Source: Candidatus Brocadiaceae bacterium
GTDB lineage: Bacteria > Planctomycetota > Brocadiia > Brocadiales > Bathyanammoxibiaceae
DNA: 33,017 nt
Assembly (NCBI GenBank): GCA_030018855.1
Contig: JASEHG010000002.1
Span: 1 to 33,017 of the forward strand
Reading direction: 5' to 3'
Shown piece after piece: positions 6,638 to 14,662 of the stretch (position 1 is the first letter of the stretch; each line of letters opens with the position of its first letter). The notes under the pieces were generated by a model. It was given only the letters and a program-made list of their open reading frames with translations, searched no databases and was not told the origin of the DNA. The position numbers and the translations under genes are program-made.

Positions 6638-7297
6638 CTACCTTTCCCTATTAAGCGAGTCCAGGGCCTTCGTCACCTCCTCGTAGACCTCCTTTACGTC
6701 CCTGTCGGCATTTATCTTTATGAGGAGGCCTTGCTTTTCGTAATAGTCAATGAGGTCTGCTGTCTGTTTTCTATAGACCTTTAACCTCTCCTTTGCCGTT
6801 TCTACCTTATCGTCTGGCCTCTGCTGGAGGGCCTTCCCACATTTATCGCACACCCCTGGTTTCTTGGGGGGCATGTAGTGTTGATGGTAGTTGCTCCCAC
6901 ATCCTGAACATATCCAGCGTCCAGTAAGTCTTGAGACAGCCGTCTCCTCCGAGACTGCAAAATAGAAGACCACATCCAATCTATCCTTTAGACCACTCAG
7001 GGTCTTATCCAGGGCCTTTGCCTGGTTTAGATTCCTGGGGAAACCGTCTAATAAAAAATTTTTACAGCATCCATTCTTACCGATACGTTCCGCTACTATA
7101 TCTACCACTACATCATCTGGCACCAATGCCCCTTTCTCCATATATTTCCTGGCCCGAAGGCCCACGGGGGTACCTGCATCAATGGCCCCCCTTAGCATCT
7201 CACCCGTAGAGATATGTTCCATACCTCTCTGCTTACTTAGCGTCTCGGCCTGGGTGCCCTTTCCCGCCCCCGGGGGTCCCAGAAATACTACGTTCAT
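6638..7297 (-). CDS. adk: Adenylate kinase with zinc-type lid
   Basis: This 219-aa kinase converts AMP and ATP to two ADP. The P-loop GPPGAGKG is at residues 7-14, and DGFPRN (84-89) is the AMP-site segment. The long lid domain contains C130, C133, C150 and C153 as two CxxC pairs, the structural zinc form found in Gram-positives and several deep phyla rather than the enterobacterial lid. The ATG overlaps the secY stop by 4 nt (ATGA). Confidence 0.97.
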   Translation of the reverse strand: MNVVFLGPPGAGKGTQAETLSKQRGMEHISTGEMLRGAIDAGTPVGLRARKYMEKGALVPDDVVVDIVAERIGKNGCCKNFLLDGFPRNLNQAKALDKTLSGLKDRLDVVFYFAVSEETAVSRLTGRWICSGCGSNYHQHYMPPKKPGVCDKCGKALQQRPDDKVETAKERLKVYRKQTADLIDYYEKQGLLIKINADRDVKEVYEEVTKALDSLNRER

Positions 7298-8676
7298 CCT
7301 CTCCGCCCTCTTATCCTTGAGGTACCTCCCAGGAGACCGCTGTAATGTCTCATCAATAAATGGGATTCTATCTTCTGCAGGAGGTCCAGCGCCACCCCTA
7401 CCACTATAAGGAGTCCGGTGCCTCCGTAGAACCCTGCAATGGCCCTGTTTATCTCAAAGCCCTTTGAGACCATATTCGGCAGGAGGGCTATTATTGCCAG
7501 GAAGGTGGCCCCGGCCAGGGTTATGCGGCTCATGAGATTTTCAAGATACTCTGACGTCCTGCCTCCAGGTCTTATCCCGGGGATAAAACTCCCGTAGTCC
7601 TTAAGGTTCTCAGACATCTCCTTGGGGTTAAACTGTATAGCCGTCCAGAAGTAGCAGAAAAAGGCAATAAGGAAACTATAGAGGGTGACATAAACTACAC
7701 CACCTTGCAAGGCATCTGCCAGCCTGGAGCTTATCAGGTAGCCAAAGCTCCCGGGCTCCATCCGCACCTGTACCCCCTGGATTATGGCGGCAGGAAATAT
7801 AATCAAGGACTGGGCAAATATTATGGGCATTACACCTGCCTGGTTTACCCTGAGCGGGAGGAAGTGCTTCTGTCCTCCGTATACCCTGTGGCCCCTGGTA
7901 TGTTTGGCCTGCTGGATGGGGATGCGTCTCTGCCCCTGGGTGATATAGACTATCCCTGCCACAATCGCCACAAAAGAGGCCACCAGGAGGAGTAGCCTGA
8001 ATATCCCTATCTCATGTTCTGCGGGGGTGACCGAAAAGGTGAAGTTGGAAAGCACCTGCGAAAAGGCCCACGGCAGACGGTCTACTATCCCCACCATGAT
8101 AACCAATGATATCCCGCTCCCTATGCCGTGCTCATCTATTTGTTCGCCTATCCACATAAGGGACATGGTCCCGGTAGTGAGGAGGAGGGAGGCCATTAAC
8201 TGGAAACTCATCCCCTGGAGATATACAGGCACCACTGGCACACCACTTATATCAATAGTATAGAGGGTGCGGGTAAGGACAAAGGCCTGAAAGAAACACA
8301 GCCCCACTGTGGCCATCCTGGTATACTGGTTAATCTTCTTTCTCCCAGCCTCTCCCTCTTTATGCAGGCGTTCCAGGGAAGGGAGGACCCCTACCAGCAG
8401 CTGGAAGATAATAGAGGCACTTATATAGGGCATTACCCCCAATCCAAAGACAGCCCCTGAGGTCATAGCCCCCCCTGAGAAGAGGTCCACCAGACCCAGG
8501 AGTTGTCCTACGCCTGTATGGGAGACCTGTTGGAAGTAACCCTTCAAGACCCCGGTATCTATCCCTGGAATAGGGATGTACACACCAACCCGGCAGAGGG
8601 CAATAAGGCCAAGGGTAACCAGTATCTTCTGCCTGAGTTCGGGGATATTGTAAATAGTCTTAATCTTGTCTAGCAC
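7294..8676 (-). CDS. secY: Preprotein translocase subunit SecY
   Basis: This 460-aa protein is the channel-forming subunit of the Sec translocase, with about ten hydrophobic helices. Conserved pieces include VYIPIPGID near the N-terminus, the plug-region segment DLFSGGAMTSGAVFGLG and the cytoplasmic loop with RRIPIQQAK (about 253-261). It starts with GTG inside the end of rplO (7-nt overlap), the normal family start for MLDKIKTIYNIPELR. Its partner secE is at the other end of the cluster. Confidence 0.97.
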   Translation of the reverse strand: MLDKIKTIYNIPELRQKILVTLGLIALCRVGVYIPIPGIDTGVLKGYFQQVSHTGVGQLLGLVDLFSGGAMTSGAVFGLGVMPYISASIIFQLLVGVLPSLERLHKEGEAGRKKINQYTRMATVGLCFFQAFVLTRTLYTIDISGVPVVPVYLQGMSFQLMASLLLTTGTMSLMWIGEQIDEHGIGSGISLVIMVGIVDRLPWAFSQVLSNFTFSVTPAEHEIGIFRLLLLVASFVAIVAGIVYITQGQRRIPIQQAKHTRGHRVYGGQKHFLPLRVNQAGVMPIIFAQSLIIFPAAIIQGVQVRMEPGSFGYLISSRLADALQGGVVYVTLYSFLIAFFCYFWTAIQFNPKEMSENLKDYGSFIPGIRPGGRTSEYLENLMSRITLAGATFLAIIALLPNMVSKGFEINRAIAGFYGGTGLLIVVGVALDLLQKIESHLLMRHYSGLLGGTSRIRGRRG

Positions 8677-9116
8677 GGGATAACCTTCGCCTCTCCACCG
8701 GCCGCAACTATCTTTTTAAGGGCACCTTGACTAAACTTATGGGCCTGGACAGTAACTGCCACCTTTAACTCCCCCTTCCCTAGCACCTTTATGCCGTTTT
8801 TTCCCCTACCCCTGATAAGACCGGCCCCTTCAAGGACCTCCGGTGTTATCTCCTTTTTATTGAGTCCTGCCAGGGCTCCGATATTTATAAGGTTGTATTG
8901 CTTCTTGAAGATGTTCTTGAAGCCCCTTTTGGGGATACGGCGCACCAGAGGCATCTGTCCGCCTTCAAAGTAAGGGGCAGTCTCCGTACCAGAACGGGCA
9001 CCAGCCCCTTTAGAGCCGCGACACGCAGTCTTCCCGTGGCCAGAGCCTAACCCGCAACCCAGCCTCTTCTTCCTCTTTCTCCTCAGGTCAGCCGCCTTAA
9101 CGTCTTGCAAATTCAT
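8670..9116 (-). CDS. rplO: 50S ribosomal protein L15
   Basis: This 148-aa protein has the Gly/Arg/Lys-rich N-terminal extension (RKRKKRLGCGLGSGHGKTAC) that enters the 23S rRNA core, and the C-terminal segment VTVQAHKFSQGALKKI. Its ATG overlaps the rpsE stop by 4 nt. In most bacteria rpmD (L30) lies between rpsE and rplO. Here there is no space for it. Confidence 0.96.
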   Translation of the reverse strand: MNLQDVKAADLRRKRKKRLGCGLGSGHGKTACRGSKGAGARSGTETAPYFEGGQMPLVRRIPKRGFKNIFKKQYNLINIGALAGLNKKEITPEVLEGAGLIRGRGKNGIKVLGKGELKVAVTVQAHKFSQGALKKIVAAGGEAKVIPC

Positions 9117-9604
9117 CCCTTTTGTGCCCCTTTAAGAGAGTTTACCTCTTCAATAGACCTCAGGCCCTTTAGCCCTTCCAGGGTGGCCTTTACTACGTTC
9201 ATAGGGTTTCTAGAACCATAGCACTTGGTTAATATATTCCTCACCCCTGCCAGCTCCAGCACTGCCCGTGCCGCTGCCCCTGCCTTAATCCCAGTACCAG
9301 GGGCTGCTGGCCTCATGTATACCCTGCTGGCCCTATAACGCCCCCAAACCTCGTGGGGTATGGTATCTCCCTTAAGGAAGACGTTCGCCATGCTCTTCCT
9401 GGCATCCTTAGAGGCCTTAGTCACGGCACTGGGCACCTCCCTGGCCTTGCCAAAGCCAAGGCCTACCTGGCCTTGCCCGTCCCCTGCCACTACAAGGGCG
9501 CTGAAACTCAGGCTCTTCCCACCCTTGGTCACCGCAGTGCAACGATTAATGGCCACTACGGTATCTTCTATTGCGGCCCTTCCTCGTACTGCTTCCTCTG
9601 CCAA
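9113..9604 (-). CDS. rpsE: 30S ribosomal protein S5 (TTG start)
   Basis: This 163-aa protein acts in decoding accuracy and translocation-linked mRNA unwinding. It shows VVAGDGQGQVGLGFGKAREV and KAGAAARAVLELAGV, both typical of S5. The start is a TTG at 9604, chosen because a full AGGAGG lies 6 nt upstream and no ATG fits the family N-terminus. The gene is preceded by a 67-nt repeat-filled gap after rplR. Confidence 0.95.
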   Translation of the reverse strand: MAEEAVRGRAAIEDTVVAINRCTAVTKGGKSLSFSALVVAGDGQGQVGLGFGKAREVPSAVTKASKDARKSMANVFLKGDTIPHEVWGRYRASRVYMRPAAPGTGIKAGAAARAVLELAGVRNILTKCYGSRNPMNVVKATLEGLKGLRSIEEVNSLKGAQKG

Positions 9605-9628
9605 CGAATGCCTCCTAAAAATCTAATA

Positions 9629-9683
9629 GTTTAAAGGTTCAAGAGTTTAAGGTTCAATAAAGTTCAAGGGTTTAAAAGTTCAA
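9629..9683. repeat. Short tandem repeats TTGAAC(C/T)TT(T)AAAC between rplR and rpsE
   Basis: On the minus strand four imperfect copies of TTGAAC(C/T)TTTAAAC follow each other. The first copy contains the last codons and stop of rplR (Leu-Asn-Phe-stop) and the rest fill the gap before rpsE. The tract is far more AT-rich than the flanking genes. Confidence 0.8.
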
Positions 9684-10040
9684 TTTGGCCTGTCTGACTG
9701 CCTCTGCCAGCGTCTTTATCCTTCCGTGAAATTTATACCCCCCCCTGTCAAAGACCACCTTCCCTATCCCCAACTTCTTTGCCTCCTCGGCTATCTTCTG
9801 CCCTACCAGTTCTGCAGCCTTCTTGTTCCCTCCGTAAGGGGACCGGCCCTTTATATCAGGAGAAAGGGTAGAGACTGAGGCCAGGGTCTTCCCCTGGGTA
9901 TCGTCTATGAGCTGACAATAAATATTATTAAGGCTCCTGTAGACCGACAGTCTGGGGCGGTCCTTAGTACCATAAACCTTCTGCCGCACCCGTAGATGTC
10001 GGGTGCGCCTCTTCCGCCATTTCTCTCTCTGCAGGTCCAT
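9672..10040 (-). CDS. rplR: 50S ribosomal protein L18
   Basis: This 122-aa protein binds 5S rRNA in the central protuberance. It has RPRLSVYRSLNNIYCQLIDD, GKTLASVSTLS and a C-terminal DRGGYKFHGRIKTLAEAVRQ. Normal length. It starts 1 nt after rplF. Its last codons form the first unit of the repeat tract that follows. Confidence 0.97.
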   Translation of the reverse strand: MDLQREKWRKRRTRHLRVRQKVYGTKDRPRLSVYRSLNNIYCQLIDDTQGKTLASVSTLSPDIKGRSPYGGNKKAAELVGQKIAEEAKKLGIGKVVFDRGGYKFHGRIKTLAEAVRQAKLNF

Positions 10041-10041
10041 C

Positions 10042-10608
10042 TTATGTAGCCGCTCCGCCGGCGAAGGCCTTACCAGCCTTCTTCCTTACCACCTCGCCCT
10101 TATATCTAACACCTTTTCCTTTGTAAGGCTCCACTTTCCTGATTGACCTTACTACGGCGGCAAACTGCCCTACCAACTGCTTGTCCACACCCTTTATAGT
10201 AAAGCGTGCCGGGTTAGTGGGCTGGGCTATCTCTACCTTTAGCCCCTGCGGAATCGTCAGGTGGACGGGGTTTATGTACCCCACCGCAAGGACAAGGTCT
10301 TTGCCTTGTAGTTTGACGTTGTAGCCAAGCCCATGAATCTCCATTTCCCTGGAGAAGCCCTTAGTCACCCCCTCCACTGCATTGAAGGCCAGGGTCCGGC
10401 TCAGGCCCAGCAGGGCCTTCTGTCTCGGTTCCTCGTCGGCCACCTTTGCACGTAGTAGCCTGCTGGCCTGGTCAAACTCAAACCTCACGGAGGGATGGAA
10501 CCTTTGAGCCAGCTCCCCTAATGGCCCCTTTATCTTAAGGGTCTCATCCTCTATCTTCAGGTCTACCGTCTTAGGGACGGCAACAGGTAATCTTCCAATC
10601 CTTGACAT
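10042..10608 (-). CDS. rplF: 50S ribosomal protein L6
   Basis: This 188-aa protein lies at the base of the L7/L12 stalk near the factor-binding site. It begins MSRIGRLPVAVP and ends with the family signature EPYKGKGVRYKGEVVRKKAGK. The two-domain layout and the length are normal. It follows rpsH with an 8-nt gap. Confidence 0.97.
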   Translation of the reverse strand: MSRIGRLPVAVPKTVDLKIEDETLKIKGPLGELAQRFHPSVRFEFDQASRLLRAKVADEEPRQKALLGLSRTLAFNAVEGVTKGFSREMEIHGLGYNVKLQGKDLVLAVGYINPVHLTIPQGLKVEIAQPTNPARFTIKGVDKQLVGQFAAVVRSIRKVEPYKGKGVRYKGEVVRKKAGKAFAGGAAT

Positions 10609-10616
10609 CTCTCTCC

Positions 10617-11009
10617 CTACCAGACCTTACACAAAAATTCACCACCAACGCCTGCCTTCTTGCATTCCTTGCCGCTCAGGATACCCTTATTGGTGGAGTA
10701 GACGGCAATACCTATCCCCCCCAATACGGGCCTCATCTCTTCTACCTTCTTATATATCCTCCTCCCGGGCTTGCTCCCCCTGGAGAGGCCATTGATAATC
10801 GCCTCTTTTTGTGGTCCATACTTGAGATACACCTTAAGGACCCCCTGCTTCTTGTCCTCAATCTCTTTGTATCCCCTTATGAAGCCCTCCCTTTCCAGCA
10901 CATTTATAATCTCTTTCTTTACGTTAGAGCGGGGGATTTCCACACTTTCCCTCTGCCGCATAATGGCGTTTCTGATGCGTGTGAGCATATCGGCAATAGT
11001 ATCGGTCAT
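10617..11009 (-). CDS. rpsH: 30S ribosomal protein S8
   Basis: This 130-aa primary 16S rRNA-binding protein begins MTDTIADMLTRIRNA and ends GGIGIAVYSTNKGILSGKEC plus a short tail, matching the S8 signature. S8 is the autogenous repressor of the spc operon in E. coli, binding near rplE. Whether that holds here cannot be seen. Confidence 0.97.
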   Translation of the reverse strand: MTDTIADMLTRIRNAIMRQRESVEIPRSNVKKEIINVLEREGFIRGYKEIEDKKQGVLKVYLKYGPQKEAIINGLSRGSKPGRRIYKKVEEMRPVLGGIGIAVYSTNKGILSGKECKKAGVGGEFLCKVW

Positions 11010-11019
11010 AGAACTCCTC

Positions 11020-11205
11020 CTACCAACTGGCCTTCTTTACCCCTGGGATTTCTCCCCTTGAGGCGAGGTTCCTGAAACATATCCGGCATATCTGGAACTT
11101 CCTGTAATACGCCCTGGGCCGCCCACAGAGTTTACAACGATTGCGATGACGGGTACTAAACTTAGGGGGCTTGTTGGCCTTCTCTATCCATGCCTTTGTT
11201 GCCAT
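11020..11205 (-). CDS. rpsN: 30S ribosomal protein S14, zinc (short) form
   Basis: This 61-aa protein is the short C+ form of S14, with zinc ligands C24, C27, C40 and C43 (CKLCGRP and CRICFR). It begins MATKAWIEKANKPPKF and acts in the small-subunit head. The short form is the ancestral one. Proteobacteria mostly use a longer form without zinc. 5 nt after rplE. Confidence 0.97.
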   Translation of the reverse strand: MATKAWIEKANKPPKFSTRHRNRCKLCGRPRAYYRKFQICRICFRNLASRGEIPGVKKASW

Positions 11206-11210
11206 ATCCG

Positions 11211-11750
11211 TTACTCTCCGAAAGGCGCTCCTAAAAGACGGAGGAGTTCCTTAGACTCCTCCTTACTCTTCCCAGAAGTTACTATGGTGATATCCATGCC
11301 CTGGGTGAACTCTATGTCCTCAATATTAATCTCAGGGAAGATAACCTGCTCGCTTATCCCCAGGGTATAATTACCCCTCTCGTCAAAACTGTTGGGGGAG
11401 ATACCCCTGAAGTCCTTTAGCCTGGGGAGGGCGACGTTAAAGAGCCTGTCCAGGAACTCGTACATCTTCCGTCCCCTCAACGTAACCTTACATCCTATCG
11501 GATTACCTTCTCTAAGTTTAAACCCTGCCACCGACTTCTTGGCCTTAGTAGCCACAGACCGCTGTCCTGTAATAAGGGCAAGGTGTTTCTGTGCATCCTC
11601 CAGTATCTTCCTGTTTTCTATTGCCTTGCCCACCCCCATGTTTACCACCACCTTCACCAACCTGGACACTGCCATGGGGTTCTTATGTCTGAATTTCTCT
11701 TTAAGCTCAGGGAGCAATTTCTTTTTATAAAGTTCCAATAACCTAGCCAT
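11211..11750 (-). CDS. rplE: 50S ribosomal protein L5
   Basis: This 179-aa protein binds 5S rRNA and contacts P-site tRNA. Family segments include VVVNMGVGKAIENRK, GCKVTLRGRKMYEFLDRL and a C-terminal GMDITIVTSGKSKEESKELL. Normal length. The gene begins 3 nt after rplX. Confidence 0.97.
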   Translation of the reverse strand: MARLLELYKKKLLPELKEKFRHKNPMAVSRLVKVVVNMGVGKAIENRKILEDAQKHLALITGQRSVATKAKKSVAGFKLREGNPIGCKVTLRGRKMYEFLDRLFNVALPRLKDFRGISPNSFDERGNYTLGISEQVIFPEINIEDIEFTQGMDITIVTSGKSKEESKELLRLLGAPFGE

Positions 11751-11753
11751 GCC

Positions 11754-12095
11754 CTATTTCTCCGTAGCGGCTGTAATGGCAGAACCACACCTGGCGCATA
11801 CCCTGACCTTCGTGCCATCCTCGCCCAATTTCCTACGGGTCGTTACGCCTTTACCGTATTTTTTGCAACTCTTGTTTGAGCAGACTACCAGTACCTTTGA
11901 GACGGCGACGGACGCCTCCTTCTGTATCCTGCCGCCCTGGGGGTTTTTGGGGCTGGGGCGGACGTGCTTCCAGATATAATTAATCCCCTCTACTACTATA
12001 CGCCCCTTTTGGGGCATTACTGCCAGCACCTTTCCCGTCTTTCCGCGGTCATCACCTGCCAGCACTTCTACTATATCATTTCTTACTACGTGCAT
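11754..12095 (-). CDS. rplX: 50S ribosomal protein L24
   Basis: This 113-aa assembly-initiating protein binds the 5' region of 23S rRNA. A KOW motif covers roughly residues 4-30 (DIVEVLAGDDRGKTGKVLAV). The C-terminal half has C72, C77, C100 and C103, a zinc-ribbon-like set. The start at 12095 (MHVVRNDIVEV) lies 1 nt after the rplN stop. A longer frame would run back into rplN with no L24 homology and was rejected. Confidence 0.95.
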   Translation of the reverse strand: MHVVRNDIVEVLAGDDRGKTGKVLAVMPQKGRIVVEGINYIWKHVRPSPKNPQGGRIQKEASVAVSKVLVVCSNKSCKKYGKGVTTRRKLGEDGTKVRVCARCGSAITAATEK

Positions 12096-12096
12096 G

Positions 12097-12465
12097 TTAA
12101 ACCACCTCTGGCGCCAGGGACAAAATCTTGGTAAAGTTCTTCTGCCTGAGTTCCCTTGCCACTGCCCCAAAGACTCTGGTACCCCTGGGGTTGCCGTCGT
12201 TATCAATCAAGACCACGGCATTCTTATCAAACCTCACGTAAGAGCCGTCTTCTCTGGACACATCATGTTTGGTCCTTACTATCACGCCTTTCACTACTTC
12301 TCCCTTTTTCACCTCTCCCCCGGGGATGGCCTTCTTTACCGAGGCGACGATGACGTCTCCCACAGAGGCATATCTCCTGGAAGTGCCTCCCAACACCTTT
12401 ATACACATCACCTTTTTGGCGCCGGTATTGTCCGCCACGTCCAGCCGGGTAAACTCCATAATCAT
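12097..12465 (-). CDS. rplN: 50S ribosomal protein L14
   Basis: This 122-aa intersubunit-bridge protein begins MIMEFTRLDVADNTGAKKVM and ends RELRQKNFTKILSLAPEVV, aligning end to end with E. coli L14, which supports the first ATG. A second ATG two codons later has slightly better spacing from an AGGA sequence. The gene is 1 nt after rpsQ. Confidence 0.97.
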   Translation of the reverse strand: MIMEFTRLDVADNTGAKKVMCIKVLGGTSRRYASVGDVIVASVKKAIPGGEVKKGEVVKGVIVRTKHDVSREDGSYVRFDKNAVVLIDNDGNPRGTRVFGAVARELRQKNFTKILSLAPEVV

Positions 12466-12466
12466 C

Positions 12467-12724
12467 CTAAGCGGCCTCCCCCAGGATGCGTACCAGTCGC
12501 CAGCATTTAGTCTTGCTTATGGGCCTGGTCTCCATTATTTCTACCTTGTCCCCTACCCTGGCCTTCTTCTCCTCATCGTGGGCCTTATAGACGGTAACCC
12601 TCTTCACATACTTCCCATAAATGGGATGTCTTACCAGCTTCTCCACCTTAACGCTTATGGTCTTGTCCATCTTGTCGCTGGAGACAACACCCACAATCCG
12701 TTTCCTCTGGCTTCTTTTCTCCAT
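12467..12724 (-). CDS. rpsQ: 30S ribosomal protein S17
   Basis: This 85-aa OB-fold protein is a primary binder of 16S rRNA. It has KRIVGVVSSDKMDKTISVKV, the HPIYGKYVKRV segment and ARVGDKVEIMETRPISKTK, all S17 signatures. Normal length, 2 nt after rpmC. Confidence 0.97.
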   Translation of the reverse strand: MEKRSQRKRIVGVVSSDKMDKTISVKVEKLVRHPIYGKYVKRVTVYKAHDEEKKARVGDKVEIMETRPISKTKCWRLVRILGEAA

Positions 12725-12726
12725 CT

Positions 12727-12951
12727 CTACTTAGGCTTCTCTTTATTGGGTTCTTTATGGATTCCTAGTTCCATTTCCCTGAGGATAGTCTTCACCCTGG
12801 CTATTCCCCTTCGGGTCTTCCCGTACTGGGCAGAGTTCTTTAATTCCCCTGTCTGCCACTGGACCCTGAGGTTCAAGAGTTCCCTCCTGAAGCCCTCCAG
12901 TTCCTGAAGGAGCTCTTCCCTGGACTTACCCCTGAGTTCAGAAAGTTTCAT
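12727..12951 (-). CDS. rpmC: 50S ribosomal protein L29
   Basis: This 74-aa, mainly helical protein near the exit tunnel begins MKLSELRGKSREELLQEL and has the signature GIARVKTILRE. The ATG at 12951 fits the usual family N-terminus. A GTG at 12963, overlapping the end of rplP, would add four residues and cannot be excluded. The C-terminal tail is Lys/Pro-rich. Confidence 0.93.
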   Translation of the reverse strand: MKLSELRGKSREELLQELEGFRRELLNLRVQWQTGELKNSAQYGKTRRGIARVKTILREMELGIHKEPNKEKPK

Positions 12952-12955
12952 CCCA

Positions 12956-13369
12956 CTAGGCACTTCTGGATACCATCCTCACTTTTACAGAAAGTTTGTG
13001 GGCAATGCGATTAAAGGTCTGCTTTGCCATATCCTCCGGCACCCCTGTCAGCTCGTAAAGGATGGTACCGGGTTTTATCACTGCGGCCCAATACGCAGGC
13101 TCTCCCTTTCCCTTCCCCATCCTGGTCTCTATCGGTTTAGCCGTTACAGATTTATGCGGGAAGACCCTGATGAAGAGTCTCCCTGATTTCCCCAGGAAAT
13201 GACTGGAGGCTACCCTGCCTGCCTCTAGCTCTTCGGCGCTCACCCAGCCCGATTCCAGGCTCTGGAGTCCGTACTCCCCCATAGCCAGGGTATTGCCACG
13301 GGTGGCCTTGCCCTTAATCCGCCCTCTGTGGGACTTCCTGAACTTAACCCTTCTGGGCATCAGCCGCAT
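12956..13369 (-). CDS. rplP: 50S ribosomal protein L16
   Basis: This 137-aa protein helps position A-site tRNA. It has MPRRVKFRKSHRGRIKG near the N-terminus and the signatures KPIETRMGKGKGEP and ELTGVPEDMAKQTFNRIAHK. The start at 13369 was chosen because AAGGAG lies 7 nt upstream. The gene overlaps the end of rpsC by 26 nt, one of the longest overlaps in the cluster. Confidence 0.96.
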   Translation of the reverse strand: MRLMPRRVKFRKSHRGRIKGKATRGNTLAMGEYGLQSLESGWVSAEELEAGRVASSHFLGKSGRLFIRVFPHKSVTAKPIETRMGKGKGEPAYWAAVIKPGTILYELTGVPEDMAKQTFNRIAHKLSVKVRMVSRSA

Positions 13370-14015
13370 GAGCAGTCTCCTTTACAGGTACAGGTTTTTC
13401 TCCCGTATACACCCACACCTTTATCCCTATAGTGCCGTAAGTCGTAACGGCCCCGTGGAAACCATAATCAATCTTCGCCCTGAGCGTGTGGAGGGGTATC
13501 TTCCCCTGACTGGTGGTCTCCGTCCTGGCTATCTCTGCCCCGCCGAGCCTCCCGGATATCTGGATTTTTATGCCCTCGGCCCCGGCACCCCTGGCCGTGT
13601 CTACAGCCCTCCTCATGGTCCTACGGAAGGCCGCCCTTTTCTGCAACTGCTCCGCTATCCCTTCGGCTATCAGTTGGGCGGTCAGCTCTGGTCTGTCTAC
13701 TTCCTTAATCTTTATGTTAATTTGCCGGCCCGTAATTGCCTCTAACTCCTCCTTCAGCTTGTCTATACCAGCGCCTTTCCGGCCTATTATAAGCCCGGGA
13801 CGGGCCGTATGGAGGGTTACCCTGGCCTCCTCCCTCGTCCTATCAATCTCCACGATGGGGATGCCTGCAAAACCATAGTTCTTCTTGACGTGCTTTCTTA
13901 TCTTCTGGTCCTCTACCAGGAGTAAACCAAAATCCTTCTTGCTGGCATACCACTGGGAGCGCCACTCCTCAGTTATTCCCAGTCTAAATCCTGTAGGACA
14001 TACCTTCTGGCCCAT
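13344..14015 (-). CDS. rpsC: 30S ribosomal protein S3
   Basis: This 223-aa protein lines the mRNA entry channel. It begins MGQKVCPTGFRLGITEEWRS. A KH domain (about 40-105) contains LIIGRKGAGIDKLKEEL, and the C-terminal half has the S3 signature around GRLGGAEIARTE. Its last 26 nt overlap the start of rplP. Confidence 0.97.
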   Translation of the reverse strand: MGQKVCPTGFRLGITEEWRSQWYASKKDFGLLLVEDQKIRKHVKKNYGFAGIPIVEIDRTREEARVTLHTARPGLIIGRKGAGIDKLKEELEAITGRQINIKIKEVDRPELTAQLIAEGIAEQLQKRAAFRRTMRRAVDTARGAGAEGIKIQISGRLGGAEIARTETTSQGKIPLHTLRAKIDYGFHGAVTTYGTIGIKVWVYTGEKPVPVKETAHAADAQKG

Positions 14016-14018
14016 AGC

Positions 14019-14366
14019 CTACCCCTTCCCCTTTCTCTCATCAGAAAGGACTACCGTTATATGGCTGGTCCTCTTCTTCAACGGGGCCCACATCCCTCTG
14101 GGCCTGGCCCAGTGCCACTTCCTTATGGGCCCGCCATCTACCCTGGCCTCTACCACCTTCAGGTTGTCTGGGTCTACTTCCATATTCTCCTCTGCACTGG
14201 CCAGGGCCGCCCTGAGGGTCTTATCTATCATGGAAGCCGCCCTCTTGTGGTTGAACCTGAGGGTCTCCAGGGCGTCATTTACCGACTTGCCCCTTATCAG
14301 GTCTACCACGAGCCTGGCCTTTCTGGGAGATATCTTGGCGTACTTGTATATAGAACTTACACGCAT
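14019..14366 (-). CDS. rplV: 50S ribosomal protein L22
   Basis: This 115-aa protein has a beta-hairpin reaching the peptide exit tunnel. YAKISPRKARLVVDLIRGKS is near the N-terminus. The family end RKWHWARPRGMWAPLKKRTSHITVVLS is present and includes the hairpin that can carry macrolide-resistance changes. No deletion is evident there. 3 nt after rpsS. Confidence 0.97.
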   Translation of the reverse strand: MRVSSIYKYAKISPRKARLVVDLIRGKSVNDALETLRFNHKRAASMIDKTLRAALASAEENMEVDPDNLKVVEARVDGGPIRKWHWARPRGMWAPLKKRTSHITVVLSDERKGKG

Positions 14367-14369
14367 ACC

Positions 14370-14660
14370 TTAAGTCCCCGGGGGTTTAATCTCCTTCTTC
14401 TTCACGCCGCCGTGTCCCCTGAAGATACGGGTAAGGGAGAACTCCCCTAACTTATGCCCCACCATGTCTTCGGTAACGAAGAGTTTGTTGAATACCTTGC
14501 CGTTGTGGATCAAAAAGGTGTGTCCCACAAAGTCTGGAATAACGGTACAGGCCCTGGCCCAGGTACGGATGGGTTCTTTGTTCCCTGTGTCCTTTTGCTT
14601 CGTCACCTTTTCCAGGAGCTTTGCATCCACGTACGGTCCCTTCTTTACGGAACGTCCCAC
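14370..14660 (-). CDS. rpsS: 30S ribosomal protein S19 (GTG start)
   Basis: This 96-aa head protein interacts with S13. It starts MGRSVKKGPYVDAKLLEK and has FVGHTFLIHNGKVFNKLFVT and the signature MVGHKLGEFSLTR. The start codon is GTG at 14660 with AGGAGG 11 nt upstream, inside the end of rplB. The gap to rplB is 2 nt. Confidence 0.97.
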   Translation of the reverse strand: MGRSVKKGPYVDAKLLEKVTKQKDTGNKEPIRTWARACTVIPDFVGHTFLIHNGKVFNKLFVTEDMVGHKLGEFSLTRIFRGHGGVKKKEIKPPGT

Positions 14661-14662
14661 TG

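Noticed and set aside
12096..12206. N-terminal extension of L24 of 37 residues
   Set aside because: It lies inside rplN, is not L24-like, and the ATG at 12095 fits the family start.
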